DNA from: Acidobacteriota bacterium
GTDB lineage: Bacteria; Acidobacteriota; Terriglobia; Terriglobales; Acidobacteriaceae
DNA: 64,000 nucleotides
Direction: 5' to 3'
Assembly (NCBI GenBank): GCA_021792135.1
Contig: JAJYVF010000015.1
Coordinates: forward strand, 1-64,000
Part shown: piece after piece, positions 12,954 to 22,105 of the stretch
Layout: every line of letters starts with the position of its first letter
How positions within the stretch are numbered: the first letter of the stretch is position 1
Notes under the pieces: generated by a model
What the model was told of the DNA's origin: nothing
Seen by the model: only the letters and a program-made list of their open reading frames with translations
The model's database searches: none
Made by a program: the position numbers and the translations under genes

Positions 12954-13964
12954 ATGAGCAAAAAAGTTCGCTGGGGAGTTCTGTCTACCGCCAACATTGG
13001 CCTGAAAAAAGTCATTCCCGGAATGCAGCGGGGCGAGCTGACTACTGTCGCCGCCATCGCCTCGCGCGATCTGTCCAGAGCAAAAGAGGCCTCAGCCGCG
13101 CTGAAGATCCCCACGGCCTACGGCTCCTATGAAGAGATTCTTGCCGACCCGAATATCGATGCGATCTACAATCCACTGCCGAATCAGCTGCACGTGCCAT
13201 GGACGAAACGCGCCGCCGAAGCGGGCAAGCACGTGCTGTGCGAAAAGCCGCTCAGCCTCACCGTCGCCGAAGCCGAATCGCTCCTCGAAGTGCGCGCCCG
13301 CACCGGAGTGCTGATCGGCGAGGCGTTCATGATCCGCACCCATCCCCAGTGGCTGCGGATGCGCGAACTGATCCGTGAAGGGCGCATCGGCGAGCTGCGG
13401 TCGGTCTTCGCCTTCTTCAGCTACTTCAACGACGACCCGGCGAATATCCGCAACCAGCCGGAGTGCGGCGGCGGAGCGCTCTACGACATCGGGTGCTACT
13501 GTATCCAGGCAGCCCGCTATGCTTTCGGGCAGGAGCCGGCGCGGGTGGCCGGGCTGGTCGACCGCGATCCGCAGATGCGCACGGACCGCCTCACCTCCGC
13601 GCTGATGGATTTCCCGGCGGGTCAGGCGATTTTCACCTGCAGCACCCAGCTTGTGCCCTGCCAGCGCGTGCAGTTCTTCGGAACGAAGGGCCGGATCGAA
13701 ATCGAGATTCCCTTCAACGCGCCGCCCGACAGGCCGACGCGGCTCTTTGTGGATGACGGAAGCGATCTCTTCGGCGGCAGCATCGCCACCGAGACCTTTC
13801 CGGTCGTGGACCAGTACACGCTGCAGGGCGATGCCTTCTCGCGGGCCATTCTCGAAGGCACGCCGGTGCCCGTCTCTCTCGAAGAAGGAATTGCCAATAT
13901 GCGGGTGATTGAGGCGATCTTCGCCTCTGCCGACTCAGGGCAGTGGGTGAGCCTGCGCCGCTGA
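12954..13964 (+). CDS. Gfo/Idh/MocA-family oxidoreductase
   Basis: A 336-residue NAD(P)-dependent dehydrogenase. The N-terminal Rossmann domain has RWGVLSTANIG and AAIASRD. The conserved AGKHVLCEKPLSLT segment follows at about residues 89-102; its Lys is the usual catalytic residue. The C-terminal alpha/beta sheet domain contains GGGALYDIGCYCIQAARY, a form of the DxGxH-type region. Relatives oxidise sugars, inositols or trans-dihydrodiol-like substrates; the closest pattern is the glucose-fructose oxidoreductase/dimeric dihydrodiol dehydrogenase group, but the substrate is not known. The stop codon lies inside a perfect 10-bp hairpin. Confidence 0.9.
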   Translation: MSKKVRWGVLSTANIGLKKVIPGMQRGELTTVAAIASRDLSRAKEASAALKIPTAYGSYEEILADPNIDAIYNPLPNQLHVPWTKRAAEAGKHVLCEKPLSLTVAEAESLLEVRARTGVLIGEAFMIRTHPQWLRMRELIREGRIGELRSVFAFFSYFNDDPANIRNQPECGGGALYDIGCYCIQAARYAFGQEPARVAGLVDRDPQMRTDRLTSALMDFPAGQAIFTCSTQLVPCQRVQFFGTKGRIEIEIPFNAPPDRPTRLFVDDGSDLFGGSIATETFPVVDQYTLQGDAFSRAILEGTPVPVSLEEGIANMRVIEAIFASADSGQWVSLRR

Positions 13965-13979
13965 ACGGCTTCAGCGGCG
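13956..13979. terminator. perfect hairpin embracing the oxidoreductase stop codon
   Basis: CGCCGCTGAA and its exact complement flank a CGGC tetraloop; the TGA stop of the oxidoreductase is inside the left arm. It has no following T tract. It sits between convergent genes and probably ends transcription or protects the 3' end. Confidence 0.55.
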
Positions 13980-14089
13980 GTCAGGATGCGCGCGCGCATG
14001 CCTGTCATGCGTTGCAACGAAGCTCCGCAATGATTGCGGCGGCCCGGCGCTGCCGGCCTGTACCGGGGCAGCCGTTGGATCGCCGCGCG

Positions 14090-15091
14090 TTATACGGTGA
14101 TGACCACTTTCCCCACCTGGGCATTCGATTCGAGGTAGCGGTAGGCCTCTACGGCCTGCGTCAGAGGGAAAGCCTTCGCGATCTTCGGGCGGAAGCGGCC
14201 ATCCGCCAGGCGTTCGCAAATATAGTTCCTTGCCTCATCGAGCACGGACGGGTTGTTGCGGAACTCCATCAGCGAGTACCCGCGCATGCTGAGGCCCCTG
14301 CGCATGGCGGCGAGCATGGGAAAGGGCGTGGGCTGCATGGAGAGGCCCCCGTATTCGAAGAGAATGCCGCCGGCAGCGGCGGCTTCGGCCAGCTTCTCCA
14401 CGTACGGGCCGGCAACCGGATCGAAGATGAGCCGCGCTCCGTTGCCCCCGGTTATTTCGCTCACCCGGGCAGGCAGGTCCTCTTCCTCGGTGGCAATGAC
14501 GTGGCTGGCGCCCAGATCGAGCAGATCTTTGCGCTTTTTGCTGGTGCGCGTCGCGGCAATGGCGATGGCACCGGCATCCTTTACGATCTGGATCGCGGCC
14601 AGACCAACGCTGCTGGAAGCCGCGGGAATCACGACCGCGTCGCCAGCCGCGACATGACCGTAGTGAACCAGCGCGCCCCAGGCCGTCATGTACTGCATCC
14701 AGATGGCCGCGCCTTCCTCGGGCGAAAGGCCGGGCGGATACTCGCCCAGCGCCGAGGCCGGCACCACCGCCTGCTCGCCGAGCGCACCGTACTGGTTCAT
14801 GGAATATCCCGGAACCGTGGCGACCTGTTTGCCAACCCAGCTCTTGTCCACGCCGGGACCGACCGCCTCGACTACCCCGGCGGCCTCATAGCCGATGCGG
14901 GACGGCAGCTTCGGCTGTTCGAAGTAGAAGCCGCGCATATACAGCGCCTCCGCGCGATTCAGGCCCACGGCCTGCACGCGCAGCCGGACTTCGTTCGCGC
15001 CCGGCTGCTCTGCCGGCGCATCTTCGAGCTTCAGAACCTCAGGCCCGCCCTTCTCATAGAACCGTACAATCTTCGGCATCTTCGCCTCCAT
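14090..15091 (-). CDS. zinc-independent quinone oxidoreductase (MDR superfamily)
   Basis: A 333-residue medium-chain dehydrogenase/reductase. The GroES-like N-terminal half has VGLNRAEALYMRGFY and GYEAAGVVEAVGPGV. The Rossmann half has the ASSSVGLAAIQIVKDAGA nucleotide loop, AATRTSKKRKDLLDLGASHVI and FDPVAGPYVEKL. The catalytic-zinc Cys and structural-zinc cysteines of alcohol dehydrogenases are absent, matching NADPH:quinone reductases that reduce quinones or enones. GGAGG precedes the ATG at 15091; a second in-frame ATG four codons later is also possible. It converges on the Gfo/Idh/MocA gene and is divergent from the FG-GAP protein. Confidence 0.9.
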   Translation of the reverse strand: MEAKMPKIVRFYEKGGPEVLKLEDAPAEQPGANEVRLRVQAVGLNRAEALYMRGFYFEQPKLPSRIGYEAAGVVEAVGPGVDKSWVGKQVATVPGYSMNQYGALGEQAVVPASALGEYPPGLSPEEGAAIWMQYMTAWGALVHYGHVAAGDAVVIPAASSSVGLAAIQIVKDAGAIAIAATRTSKKRKDLLDLGASHVIATEEEDLPARVSEITGGNGARLIFDPVAGPYVEKLAEAAAAGGILFEYGGLSMQPTPFPMLAAMRRGLSMRGYSLMEFRNNPSVLDEARNYICERLADGRFRPKIAKAFPLTQAVEAYRYLESNAQVGKVVITV

Positions 15092-15189
15092 TGCCTCCTT
15101 TCGATGATCCGGCGCCGGAAAGGACTCGGGGGAAGACTTGGCGGTGCGGCGCGGTTTATCATGGGCATCCTCGCGATCCGAGTCGACCT

Positions 15190-17493
15190 ATGTCCAGGCA
15201 GCACCCGCTTTCCGTCCGACGCCAGGGCCGCCGCGATTTTCTGAAGGCCGGCAGCGTGCTGGCTGCGGGGCTGGCCGCCGGTGGCGCTTTCCCGCTCCGC
15301 GCGGATGCCCCGGCAATCGGCCAGTCGCCCGGCACCAGGAAAATGGCTGCTCTCCTGCGCCAGATCTGGGAGCAGAGCGACTGGAAGGCCGATCCGAATA
15401 AACCGGCGGAGCGCGTGGGTTATTACCGCACGCTGCTCAGGGGAACCCTCAGCCCGGAGCAGGAGTTCGCCGTTCGACTCGAGCTGGGCAAGGAACTGCT
15501 GCGCTCCGGCGAGAGCGACCAGGCGCTCCAGACCTTCGAATCGCTGGCGCAGAGCTGCCGCGAGCGAGGCATCCGGCTGCCGCCCGCGGTGGACCGCGAC
15601 CTGCAGCACTCGATCGCCATTGCCTATCTCCGGCTTGGCGAGCAGGAGAACTGCGCCAGCATGCACGGGCAGAAATCCTGCATCTTTCCCATTCACGGAT
15701 CCGGCATCCACTCCCGCACGCGCGGCGCCGAGGGTGCGCGAAGGGCCTTTACCGCCCTGCTGGAGCAGGACCCGCACGACGAGACCTCGCGCTGGCTGCT
15801 GAACATCGCCTGCATGCAGCTCGGCCAGTATCCGCAGGGCGTTCCGGCACGGTGGCTGATCACAGAGGAGCGATTCCAGTCCGAGTACGACATTGGAGAT
15901 TTCCTCGATGTTGCGCCACAGGCCGGCGTCGCCTCCGTGGGTCATGCCGGCGGAGTGATTCTTGAGGACTTTGACCGCGACGGCTATCTCGATCTGATGA
16001 TTTCTTCGTCGTTCCCAACAGAACAGCTCCGCTACTTTCACAACAACGCCGATGGCACTTTTACGGAACGCACCCGTGAGGCCGGGCTCATTGGCGAAAC
16101 CGGCGGGCTGAACATCGTGCAGGGGGACTACAACAACGACGGCTATCCCGATGTGCTGGTGCTGCGCGGCGGCTGGCTGGGCAGGTTCGGCAACTATCCC
16201 ATGTCGCTGCTCCGCAACAACGGCAACGGCACCTTTGACGATGTGACGGAAGCAGCGGGCCTGCTCTCGATGCATCCCACGCAAACTGCCGCATGGGCTG
16301 ACTATGACAACGATGGCTGGCTGGATCTGTTTGTTGGCGTCGAATCGACGCCGGGCAATCCGCATCGCTCGCAGCTCTTCCACAATAATGGCGACGGCAC
16401 GTTCACGGAAGTCGCGGTGCCCAACGGCATGGACGATCTGGGATTCGTAAAGGGAGTGGCCTGGGGCGACTTCAACAACGACGGCCTGCCGGATCTGTAC
16501 GTCTCGGTGATGGACGGATCGAACCGGCTTTTTCGCAACGACGGCCCGCGCGATGCGAAGAATCCGCGGCTGGATCAGTGGAAGTTCACCGAGATCGGCC
16601 GCGAGGCCGGAGTGACGGAGCCGCTCAGCAGCTTCGCCACATGGTTTTTCGATTACGACAACGACGGGTGGCCGGATATCTTTGTCGCCGGCTACTCCGC
16701 CGATTCGATGGATGACGTGGCCGACTTCGAAATCGGCTATCCCTCGCACTGCGAGCAGCCCCGGCTCTACCACAACAACCGCGACGGCACCTTCACCGAC
16801 GTGACGAAGGAGGTCCGCCTCAACCGGGCCGTGCTGCCGATGGGGGCCGGCTTCGGCGACCTGAACAATGATGGCTGGCTCGACATCTATCTCGGCACCG
16901 GCGAGCCTCCTTATGAGTGTCTGATTCCCAACAGGATGTTTCTCAACCACGAGGGCCGCGCGTTTCTGGACGTGACCACTTCGGGCGGATTCGGACACCT
17001 CCAGAAAGGTCACGGCATCGCCTTCGGCGACATCGAGAACAACGGCAATGAGGACGTCTTCGAGGTGATGGGCGGCCAACTTCCCGGCGATACGTATCAA
17101 TGCGTCCTCTACCGCAACCCCGGGCACGGCAATCACTGGATCACGCTGGACCTGGAGGGCGTCCGCACCAACCGCGCCGCCTTTGGCGCCCGCATTGCTG
17201 TGACGTTCCGGGACCAGGACGTGCAGCGCCACGTTTACCGCACCGTTGGCTACGGCTCCAGCTTCGGAGGCAATCCCCTGCGCCAGCACATCGGGATCGG
17301 CAGGGCGGAACGAGTAGAAAGGGTCGAGATTTTCTGGCCGGTTTCCAGGACCACGCAGGTCTTCACGGACCTGCCGATCGGCCGCATATTTCGTATCAGG
17401 GAAGGGGCCTCGAAAGCGGCCGCGGTCAGCCTCCGCACCTTCGCCTTCGATACCATCCCCATGGAGAAGGACAGTATGGGGATGCAGCATTAA
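15190..17493 (+). CDS. exported FG-GAP/VCBS repeat protein with ASPIC/UnbV domain
   Basis: A 767-residue protein. A twin-arginine leader (RRDFLKAGSVLAAGLAAGG) is followed by a helical, TPR-like stretch to about 200. At least seven FG-GAP/VCBS repeats then follow, each with a Ca-binding-type loop such as DYNNDGYPD, DYDNDGWLD, DFNNDGLPD or DLNNDGWLD. An ASPIC/UnbV domain closes the protein (GNHWITLDLEG, RIAVTFRD, YGSSFGGNP, VEIFWP). Such proteins fold as integrin-like beta-propellers outside the cytoplasm; their ligands are generally unknown. Single TPR-FG-GAP-ASPIC proteins are common in Acidobacteria and Planctomycetes. The start is chosen at the Tat leader. It precedes the Att-like ABC operon by about 125 bp. 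Confidence 0.9.
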   Translation: MSRQHPLSVRRQGRRDFLKAGSVLAAGLAAGGAFPLRADAPAIGQSPGTRKMAALLRQIWEQSDWKADPNKPAERVGYYRTLLRGTLSPEQEFAVRLELGKELLRSGESDQALQTFESLAQSCRERGIRLPPAVDRDLQHSIAIAYLRLGEQENCASMHGQKSCIFPIHGSGIHSRTRGAEGARRAFTALLEQDPHDETSRWLLNIACMQLGQYPQGVPARWLITEERFQSEYDIGDFLDVAPQAGVASVGHAGGVILEDFDRDGYLDLMISSSFPTEQLRYFHNNADGTFTERTREAGLIGETGGLNIVQGDYNNDGYPDVLVLRGGWLGRFGNYPMSLLRNNGNGTFDDVTEAAGLLSMHPTQTAAWADYDNDGWLDLFVGVESTPGNPHRSQLFHNNGDGTFTEVAVPNGMDDLGFVKGVAWGDFNNDGLPDLYVSVMDGSNRLFRNDGPRDAKNPRLDQWKFTEIGREAGVTEPLSSFATWFFDYDNDGWPDIFVAGYSADSMDDVADFEIGYPSHCEQPRLYHNNRDGTFTDVTKEVRLNRAVLPMGAGFGDLNNDGWLDIYLGTGEPPYECLIPNRMFLNHEGRAFLDVTTSGGFGHLQKGHGIAFGDIENNGNEDVFEVMGGQLPGDTYQCVLYRNPGHGNHWITLDLEGVRTNRAAFGARIAVTFRDQDVQRHVYRTVGYGSSFGGNPLRQHIGIGRAERVERVEIFWPVSRTTQVFTDLPIGRIFRIREGASKAAAVSLRTFAFDTIPMEKDSMGMQH

Positions 17494-17618
17494 CACGGCT
17501 ATTCGCTGCGATCTGTAATCTCATGATTGAGGCGTCTGCGCCCGGCGGGATCGCGCCTCACGTCCGCCCGCAAATCGAGTCCAATCCTTACCGTGGTACG
17601 GCATCTAATAGCTATTCG

Positions 17619-18350
17619 ATGAAAACTCTGGAATCCGGCGCCCGCATCCCTCCAGCCGCAGGAGACGCGGCTGCTCCCATCCTGTCGCTCCAGTCCGTGA
17701 CAAAGGACCACAACACCGAAACCGAGCCGGTTCGCGCTCTGAGCAACGTCTCGCTCGCGGTCGAAGCGGGCAGATTCGTCGCGCTGGTCGGGCGCAGCGG
17801 ATGCGGCAAGTCCACGCTGCTGCACCTGGCAGGAGCCATGGACTTTCCCACCAGCGGCCACGTGATCCTGGACGGCATTGCCACCGACAGTCTGAATGAA
17901 ACCGGCCTTACGCATCTGCGCCGCGAGAAGGTCGGCTTCATCTTTCAGTCCTTTCAGCTGCTGCACACGCTGAGCGTCGCGGAAAATGTGGAGCTTCCCC
18001 TGCTGCTGGCAGGCAATGCGCGTCCACGAAGGCAGGCACTGGAAAGGCTCGCGGCTGTCGGGCTGGCGGACCTCTCGGATCGCATGCCGCATCAGCTCTC
18101 CGGCGGGCAGATGCAGCGGGTCGCCATTGCCCGCGCACTGGTCCATTCGCCGCGCATCCTGCTTGCCGATGAGCCTACCGGGAATCTGGACAGCACCACC
18201 GGCAACGCGATCCTCGAACTGCTGCGGCGGATTTCCCTGGAGCAGCAGACGACGATCCTGATGGCAACCCACAGCGCCGAATTCAGCTCGTTCGTCGATG
18301 CGGTGGTGCGCATGCGCGACGGCCGTATCGAGGGGGTCCTTCGTTGCTGA
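17619..18350 (+). CDS. ABC transporter ATPase, LolD/MacB/Att type
   Basis: A 243-residue nucleotide-binding subunit. Walker A is GRSGCGKST, the Q-loop lies in FIFQSFQLLHTL, the signature is LSGGQMQR, Walker B is ILLADEPTGNLD, and the switch His is in ATHSAEF. These features place it in the class whose partners are FtsX-type permeases and which drive periplasmic mechanotransmission or lipoprotein extraction rather than bulk import. The start at 17619 is preferred; an ATG at 17523 would add 32 residues of unlikely composition. The stop overlaps the start of the permease gene. Confidence 0.95.
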   Translation: MKTLESGARIPPAAGDAAAPILSLQSVTKDHNTETEPVRALSNVSLAVEAGRFVALVGRSGCGKSTLLHLAGAMDFPTSGHVILDGIATDSLNETGLTHLRREKVGFIFQSFQLLHTLSVAENVELPLLLAGNARPRRQALERLAAVGLADLSDRMPHQLSGGQMQRVAIARALVHSPRILLADEPTGNLDSTTGNAILELLRRISLEQQTTILMATHSAEFSSFVDAVVRMRDGRIEGVLRC

Positions 18351-20884
18351 TAGCCTGGACTGCCCTGTTCTTCCGGCTGATTGTCCGGCCCATGCTGCGG
18401 GAGAAGGGCAGGTCACTGCTCGTCCTCTTTGCGGTCGCGCTGGGGGTCGCGGTGGTGCTGGCCATCGATCTCTCCGGCAATGCGGCGGCCGGGTCGTTTC
18501 ACTCTTCGATGCAGACGCTGACCGGCGATAACGACCTCGAAGTCACAGCGGCGGGAGGCGTTCCGGAGAGCATCGTCGGCCAGCTGGACCGGCTCCCCTG
18601 GCCGCTGCGCGTGGCCCCGCGCATCGAGGACCACGCCACCGTGCTGCCCAGCGGAAAAACCGTGCCCCTGATCGGCATCGACTTCGTTGCGGAAGCGAAC
18701 AGCCACAGCGGACAGCGGCAGATGGCCGAAGATCCCGGCACCTTCAACTTCATTAACGATCCGGACGCCATCTGGACTACGCGTTCGCTCTGCCCTCACG
18801 TCGGATGCAGGATCACGCTGCTCATCAACGACCAGAATCGCGACTACACCGTGCGCGGCCTGATCCCCGCCGCGGCGCAGGTGAGCGGTGACGCAGTGGT
18901 AATGGACATCGGGGCCGCGCAGCAGGCCACCGGCAAAACGGGCCGTGTCGACAGGATTCTCATCAAAGTGCCGGAGAAGCCCGGCTTCGACTATTGGCAG
19001 CAGAAGCTGCGCGCAGTGCTGCCGAGCGGGGTGCAGCTCAATCCGCAGGGCAGCGAAACCGCGGCCAATCGCCGCATGCTGGCCGCCTTCCGCTGGAATC
19101 TTCGCGTGCTGAGTTACATTGCGCTGCTGGTTGGGGCCTTCCTCATCTACAACGCCGTCTCGGTTTCGGTGGTCCGCCGCCGCGCCGATATCGGGACGGT
19201 GCGGGCACTCGGCGCCAGCCGCCGCGCGGTGCTGCTTGCCTTTGTCGCGGAGGCGGCGATCTTCGGCGTCGCCGGCTCGCTGCTGGCGTTGCCCCTGGGC
19301 CGCGTGCTCGCCGACGGAGCCGTTCGCCTGCTCTCGACCACGGTGAACGCCCTCTACATCACCAGCCGCCCCGGCGCTCTGGCGTTCTCAGCCGGGAGCG
19401 TGGTGCTGGCGTTCATTGTTGGGATTGGTGTTGCGGTCGCCTCTGCGCTGGCGCCTGCGCGCGAAGCGGCTCTGGTGCCGCCCACGGAGGCCATGGCTCG
19501 CGGGCGCCGCGAGTACGAGATTCGTGTCGCGCGCTGGCGCGATCTGCTTCTCGCCGCCTTCCTGACGGTTGCCGCGGGCTTCGCGTCGCGCGTTCCCGCG
19601 ATCGACGGCAAGCCCGTCTTTGGCTATGTGTCGGCCCTGCTGCTGGTAGCAGCATCCGCGCTGGCGATTCCCGCACTGGTTTCGGCGCTCACCAGGATTG
19701 CTTCGGCGCTACTGGAAAAGCTACTCGGCGTGGAAGCGCTGCTGGCTTCCCGCAGCCTCGCGGGATCGCTGCGGCGAACCTCGGTGCTGGTGGCGGCCCT
19801 TTCCACGGCCATTGCCATGATGACTTCGGTCGGCATCATGGTGGGCAGCTTTCGCCAGACGGTGCTGACCTGGATGGAGACGCAGCTTCCCGCCGATCTG
19901 TATCTGCGGCCGGCCGGAGCGCCGGGCGGCGACCGGCATCCGACCATCGAGGCCGGGCTGGCGGATCGCATCGCCCAACTGCCGGGCGTGGCAGAGGTGA
20001 CCCGTCTGCGCGATTATCCCATCGAGTACCAGGGCTTGCCCGCCACTCTGGCCTCGGTGGATGCGGATCCTGCCCGTGAGCACGAGACCTCGGAATTCTT
20101 CTCCGGCCGGCCGCTCTCCGAAGTCATGAAGGAACTGGCTGCCGGCAATAATGCCGTCGTCAGCGAGCCCTTTGCCAACAAGCACCACGTCCGCGCGGGC
20201 GATGTGCTCACGCTGCCGCTGGGGACCGGAAGCGTAAAGTTCCGCATTGTGGATATCTTTTACGATTACGGTAACGAGGGCGGTTACATTCTGCTCGCCC
20301 GCCCCGTGATGCTGCGCTATCTGCCCGACAAAGCGGCTTCGAATCTGGCCGTCTATCTGGCTCCGGGAGCGGACCTCGAAACGGTCCGCAATGAGATCGG
20401 GAAAGCCGCGGCCAACAGCGATGTGCTGATCTTCTCGAATGGCGAGATTCGCCGCCAGGGCATGCGCACCTTCGACCAGACCTTCGCCATTACCTATGCG
20501 CTGGAAGCCGTGGCCATCATGGTGGCCGTCCTCGGCATCGCCGGCGCGCTGATTTCCATCGTCATCGACCGGCGCCGCGAATTTGGACTGCTGCGCTTTC
20601 TGGGCGCTGCCGGAGCGCAGATCCGGAAACTCATCCTTGTGGAAGCCGGCCTGATCGGAATCCTCGCCAATATCGCCGGTCTGACGCTCGGATATTTTCT
20701 CTCGCTGCTTCTCATCTACGTGATCAACAAGCAGTCGTTCGGCTGGACGATCCAGTTCCACTGGCCGGTCGCAATCCTGATTGGTGCTCTGAGCCTCGTC
20801 TATCTGTCCACCGTGCTTGCGGGGCTCTATCCTGCCTCCATCGCGAGGCACCTCAACCCCATCGAGGTGGTGCATGAAGAGTAG
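18344..20884 (+). CDS. FtsX-family ABC permease (two FtsX modules)
   Basis: An 846-residue inner-membrane permease. It has an N-terminal transmembrane helix (LLVLFAVALGVAVVLAIDLSG), a large periplasmic region, a first FtsX block of three helices near 250-370, then a second periplasmic region and a C-terminal FtsX block near 715-835. It ends with the usual ASIARHLNPIEVVHEE. Translation starts at a TTG at 18344, seven bases inside the end of the ATPase gene, with GAGGGGG upstream, so the two proteins are translationally coupled. Fused two-block permeases of this kind pair with AttH-like proteins, as here. Confidence 0.93.
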   Translation: MLIAWTALFFRLIVRPMLREKGRSLLVLFAVALGVAVVLAIDLSGNAAAGSFHSSMQTLTGDNDLEVTAAGGVPESIVGQLDRLPWPLRVAPRIEDHATVLPSGKTVPLIGIDFVAEANSHSGQRQMAEDPGTFNFINDPDAIWTTRSLCPHVGCRITLLINDQNRDYTVRGLIPAAAQVSGDAVVMDIGAAQQATGKTGRVDRILIKVPEKPGFDYWQQKLRAVLPSGVQLNPQGSETAANRRMLAAFRWNLRVLSYIALLVGAFLIYNAVSVSVVRRRADIGTVRALGASRRAVLLAFVAEAAIFGVAGSLLALPLGRVLADGAVRLLSTTVNALYITSRPGALAFSAGSVVLAFIVGIGVAVASALAPAREAALVPPTEAMARGRREYEIRVARWRDLLLAAFLTVAAGFASRVPAIDGKPVFGYVSALLLVAASALAIPALVSALTRIASALLEKLLGVEALLASRSLAGSLRRTSVLVAALSTAIAMMTSVGIMVGSFRQTVLTWMETQLPADLYLRPAGAPGGDRHPTIEAGLADRIAQLPGVAEVTRLRDYPIEYQGLPATLASVDADPAREHETSEFFSGRPLSEVMKELAAGNNAVVSEPFANKHHVRAGDVLTLPLGTGSVKFRIVDIFYDYGNEGGYILLARPVMLRYLPDKAASNLAVYLAPGADLETVRNEIGKAAANSDVLIFSNGEIRRQGMRTFDQTFAITYALEAVAIMVAVLGIAGALISIVIDRRREFGLLRFLGAAGAQIRKLILVEAGLIGILANIAGLTLGYFLSLLLIYVINKQSFGWTIQFHWPVAILIGALSLVYLSTVLAGLYPASIARHLNPIEVVHEE

Positions 20885-21959
20885 ACTGGCCTTTCTGCTC
20901 ATCCTGCTGCTGGCCGCCACCGGCGGGGCAGCCGACTACCAGCCGGCGCTGCCCGGCTACCACTACGATTTTCCGCGCGGCTACTTCAGTCATCCGAATT
21001 ATCAGACCGAGTGGTGGTACTACACCGGGAATGTCCAGTCGGCGGATGGGCACCGCTTCGGCTTTGAGCTGACCTTCTTCCGGCAGGGAGTTTCGCGCAC
21101 GCCAGCTTCCTCTCCCTGGTATGTGCATGACCTCTATATGGCGCACCTCGCGCTGAGCGATCTCAGTGGCCAGCACTACTACCACACCGAACGCATCAAC
21201 CGCGCGGGACCGGGGATCGCCGGCATCGATGCAGCGCGCGGCCTCATCTGGAACGGCAACTGGAGCCTGCATATCGGCGATCACGGCCAGCAGATCACCG
21301 GAGTTGCGGGGGACTTCGGCATCGGTTTCAGCCTGACGCCCCAAAAACCCGTGGTCATCCAGGGACAGAACGGAATCAGCCAGAAAGCCGAAGGCGCCGG
21401 GCACGCTTCCCACTACTTCTCTCTCACGCGGCTGCTTACCTCCGGAGCCATCGAGATCGGCGGCACGAAGTATCAGGTGGAAGGGACCTCGTGGATGGAT
21501 CACGAATTCTTCACGGGATCCATGGCCGGTGATGAAAGTGGGTGGGACTGGATCGGCGTCCAGTTCAGCGACAACACCGAACTCATGCTGTATCGCATGC
21601 GGCACAAGGACGGCAGCGTCGATCCCTTCTCATCCGGCAGCTATGTCGATGCGCTGGGCAAATCCCGGTTTCTCACCGAGCGCGATTTCACCATGTCTCC
21701 GGCGGGTGACGCCTGGACCAGCCCTCAGACGCACGGAGAATACCCGCTGCGATGGCAGGTCTCCATTCCCTCGCTCGGGATGCGGTTCGAAATCACCACT
21801 CCGCTTCGCGACCAGGAACTGACGAGCACCCTCGGCCCCAGTTACTGGGAAGGGGCCGTTGATGTCAGAGGCCAGGAGGGCAGCCATGCTCTGCGCGGCG
21901 TCGGCTATCTGGAGATGACCGGCTATGCCCAAGCCAATGGGAGCGACAGGCTGCCGTAA
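20874..21959 (+). CDS. AttH/CrtC-like lipocalin-fold secreted protein
   Basis: A 361-residue protein with a short signal peptide (MKSRLAFLLILLLAATGGAA) and the hallmark of the AttH/hydroxyneurosporene-synthase-like family: FPRGYFSHPNYQTEWWYYTGNV near the N-terminus, FGFELTFFRQG, YFSLTRL, and GTSWMDHEFFTG with DWIGVQF. The fold is two lipocalin-like barrels. In Agrobacterium-type att loci the family is encoded with an ABC ATPase and permease, exactly the arrangement here, but its biochemical role is not established. The ATG overlaps the permease stop by 11 bases and has AGGTGG upstream, so the three genes form one coupled operon. Confidence 0.88.
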   Translation: MKSRLAFLLILLLAATGGAADYQPALPGYHYDFPRGYFSHPNYQTEWWYYTGNVQSADGHRFGFELTFFRQGVSRTPASSPWYVHDLYMAHLALSDLSGQHYYHTERINRAGPGIAGIDAARGLIWNGNWSLHIGDHGQQITGVAGDFGIGFSLTPQKPVVIQGQNGISQKAEGAGHASHYFSLTRLLTSGAIEIGGTKYQVEGTSWMDHEFFTGSMAGDESGWDWIGVQFSDNTELMLYRMRHKDGSVDPFSSGSYVDALGKSRFLTERDFTMSPAGDAWTSPQTHGEYPLRWQVSIPSLGMRFEITTPLRDQELTSTLGPSYWEGAVDVRGQEGSHALRGVGYLEMTGYAQANGSDRLP

Positions 21960-22105
21960 CACGCGCATGAACGCGCGGAGTTTCGGATTATCATCTTCGC
22001 AGGTGCAACGATTCGCGCCGCGCAGCAGTCTAAGCGGTGAGCAATCAACAGCAGTGGTGCGACTCGCGGTAAATCGCGATTCACCCTGAGTACGAAGTGG
22101 GTCAC

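Noticed and set aside
15031-17496. 821-codon open frame on the minus strand
   Set aside because: It is the reverse of the FG-GAP/ASPIC gene; its Val/Ala/His/Arg-rich product mirrors the repeats and is not a protein family.
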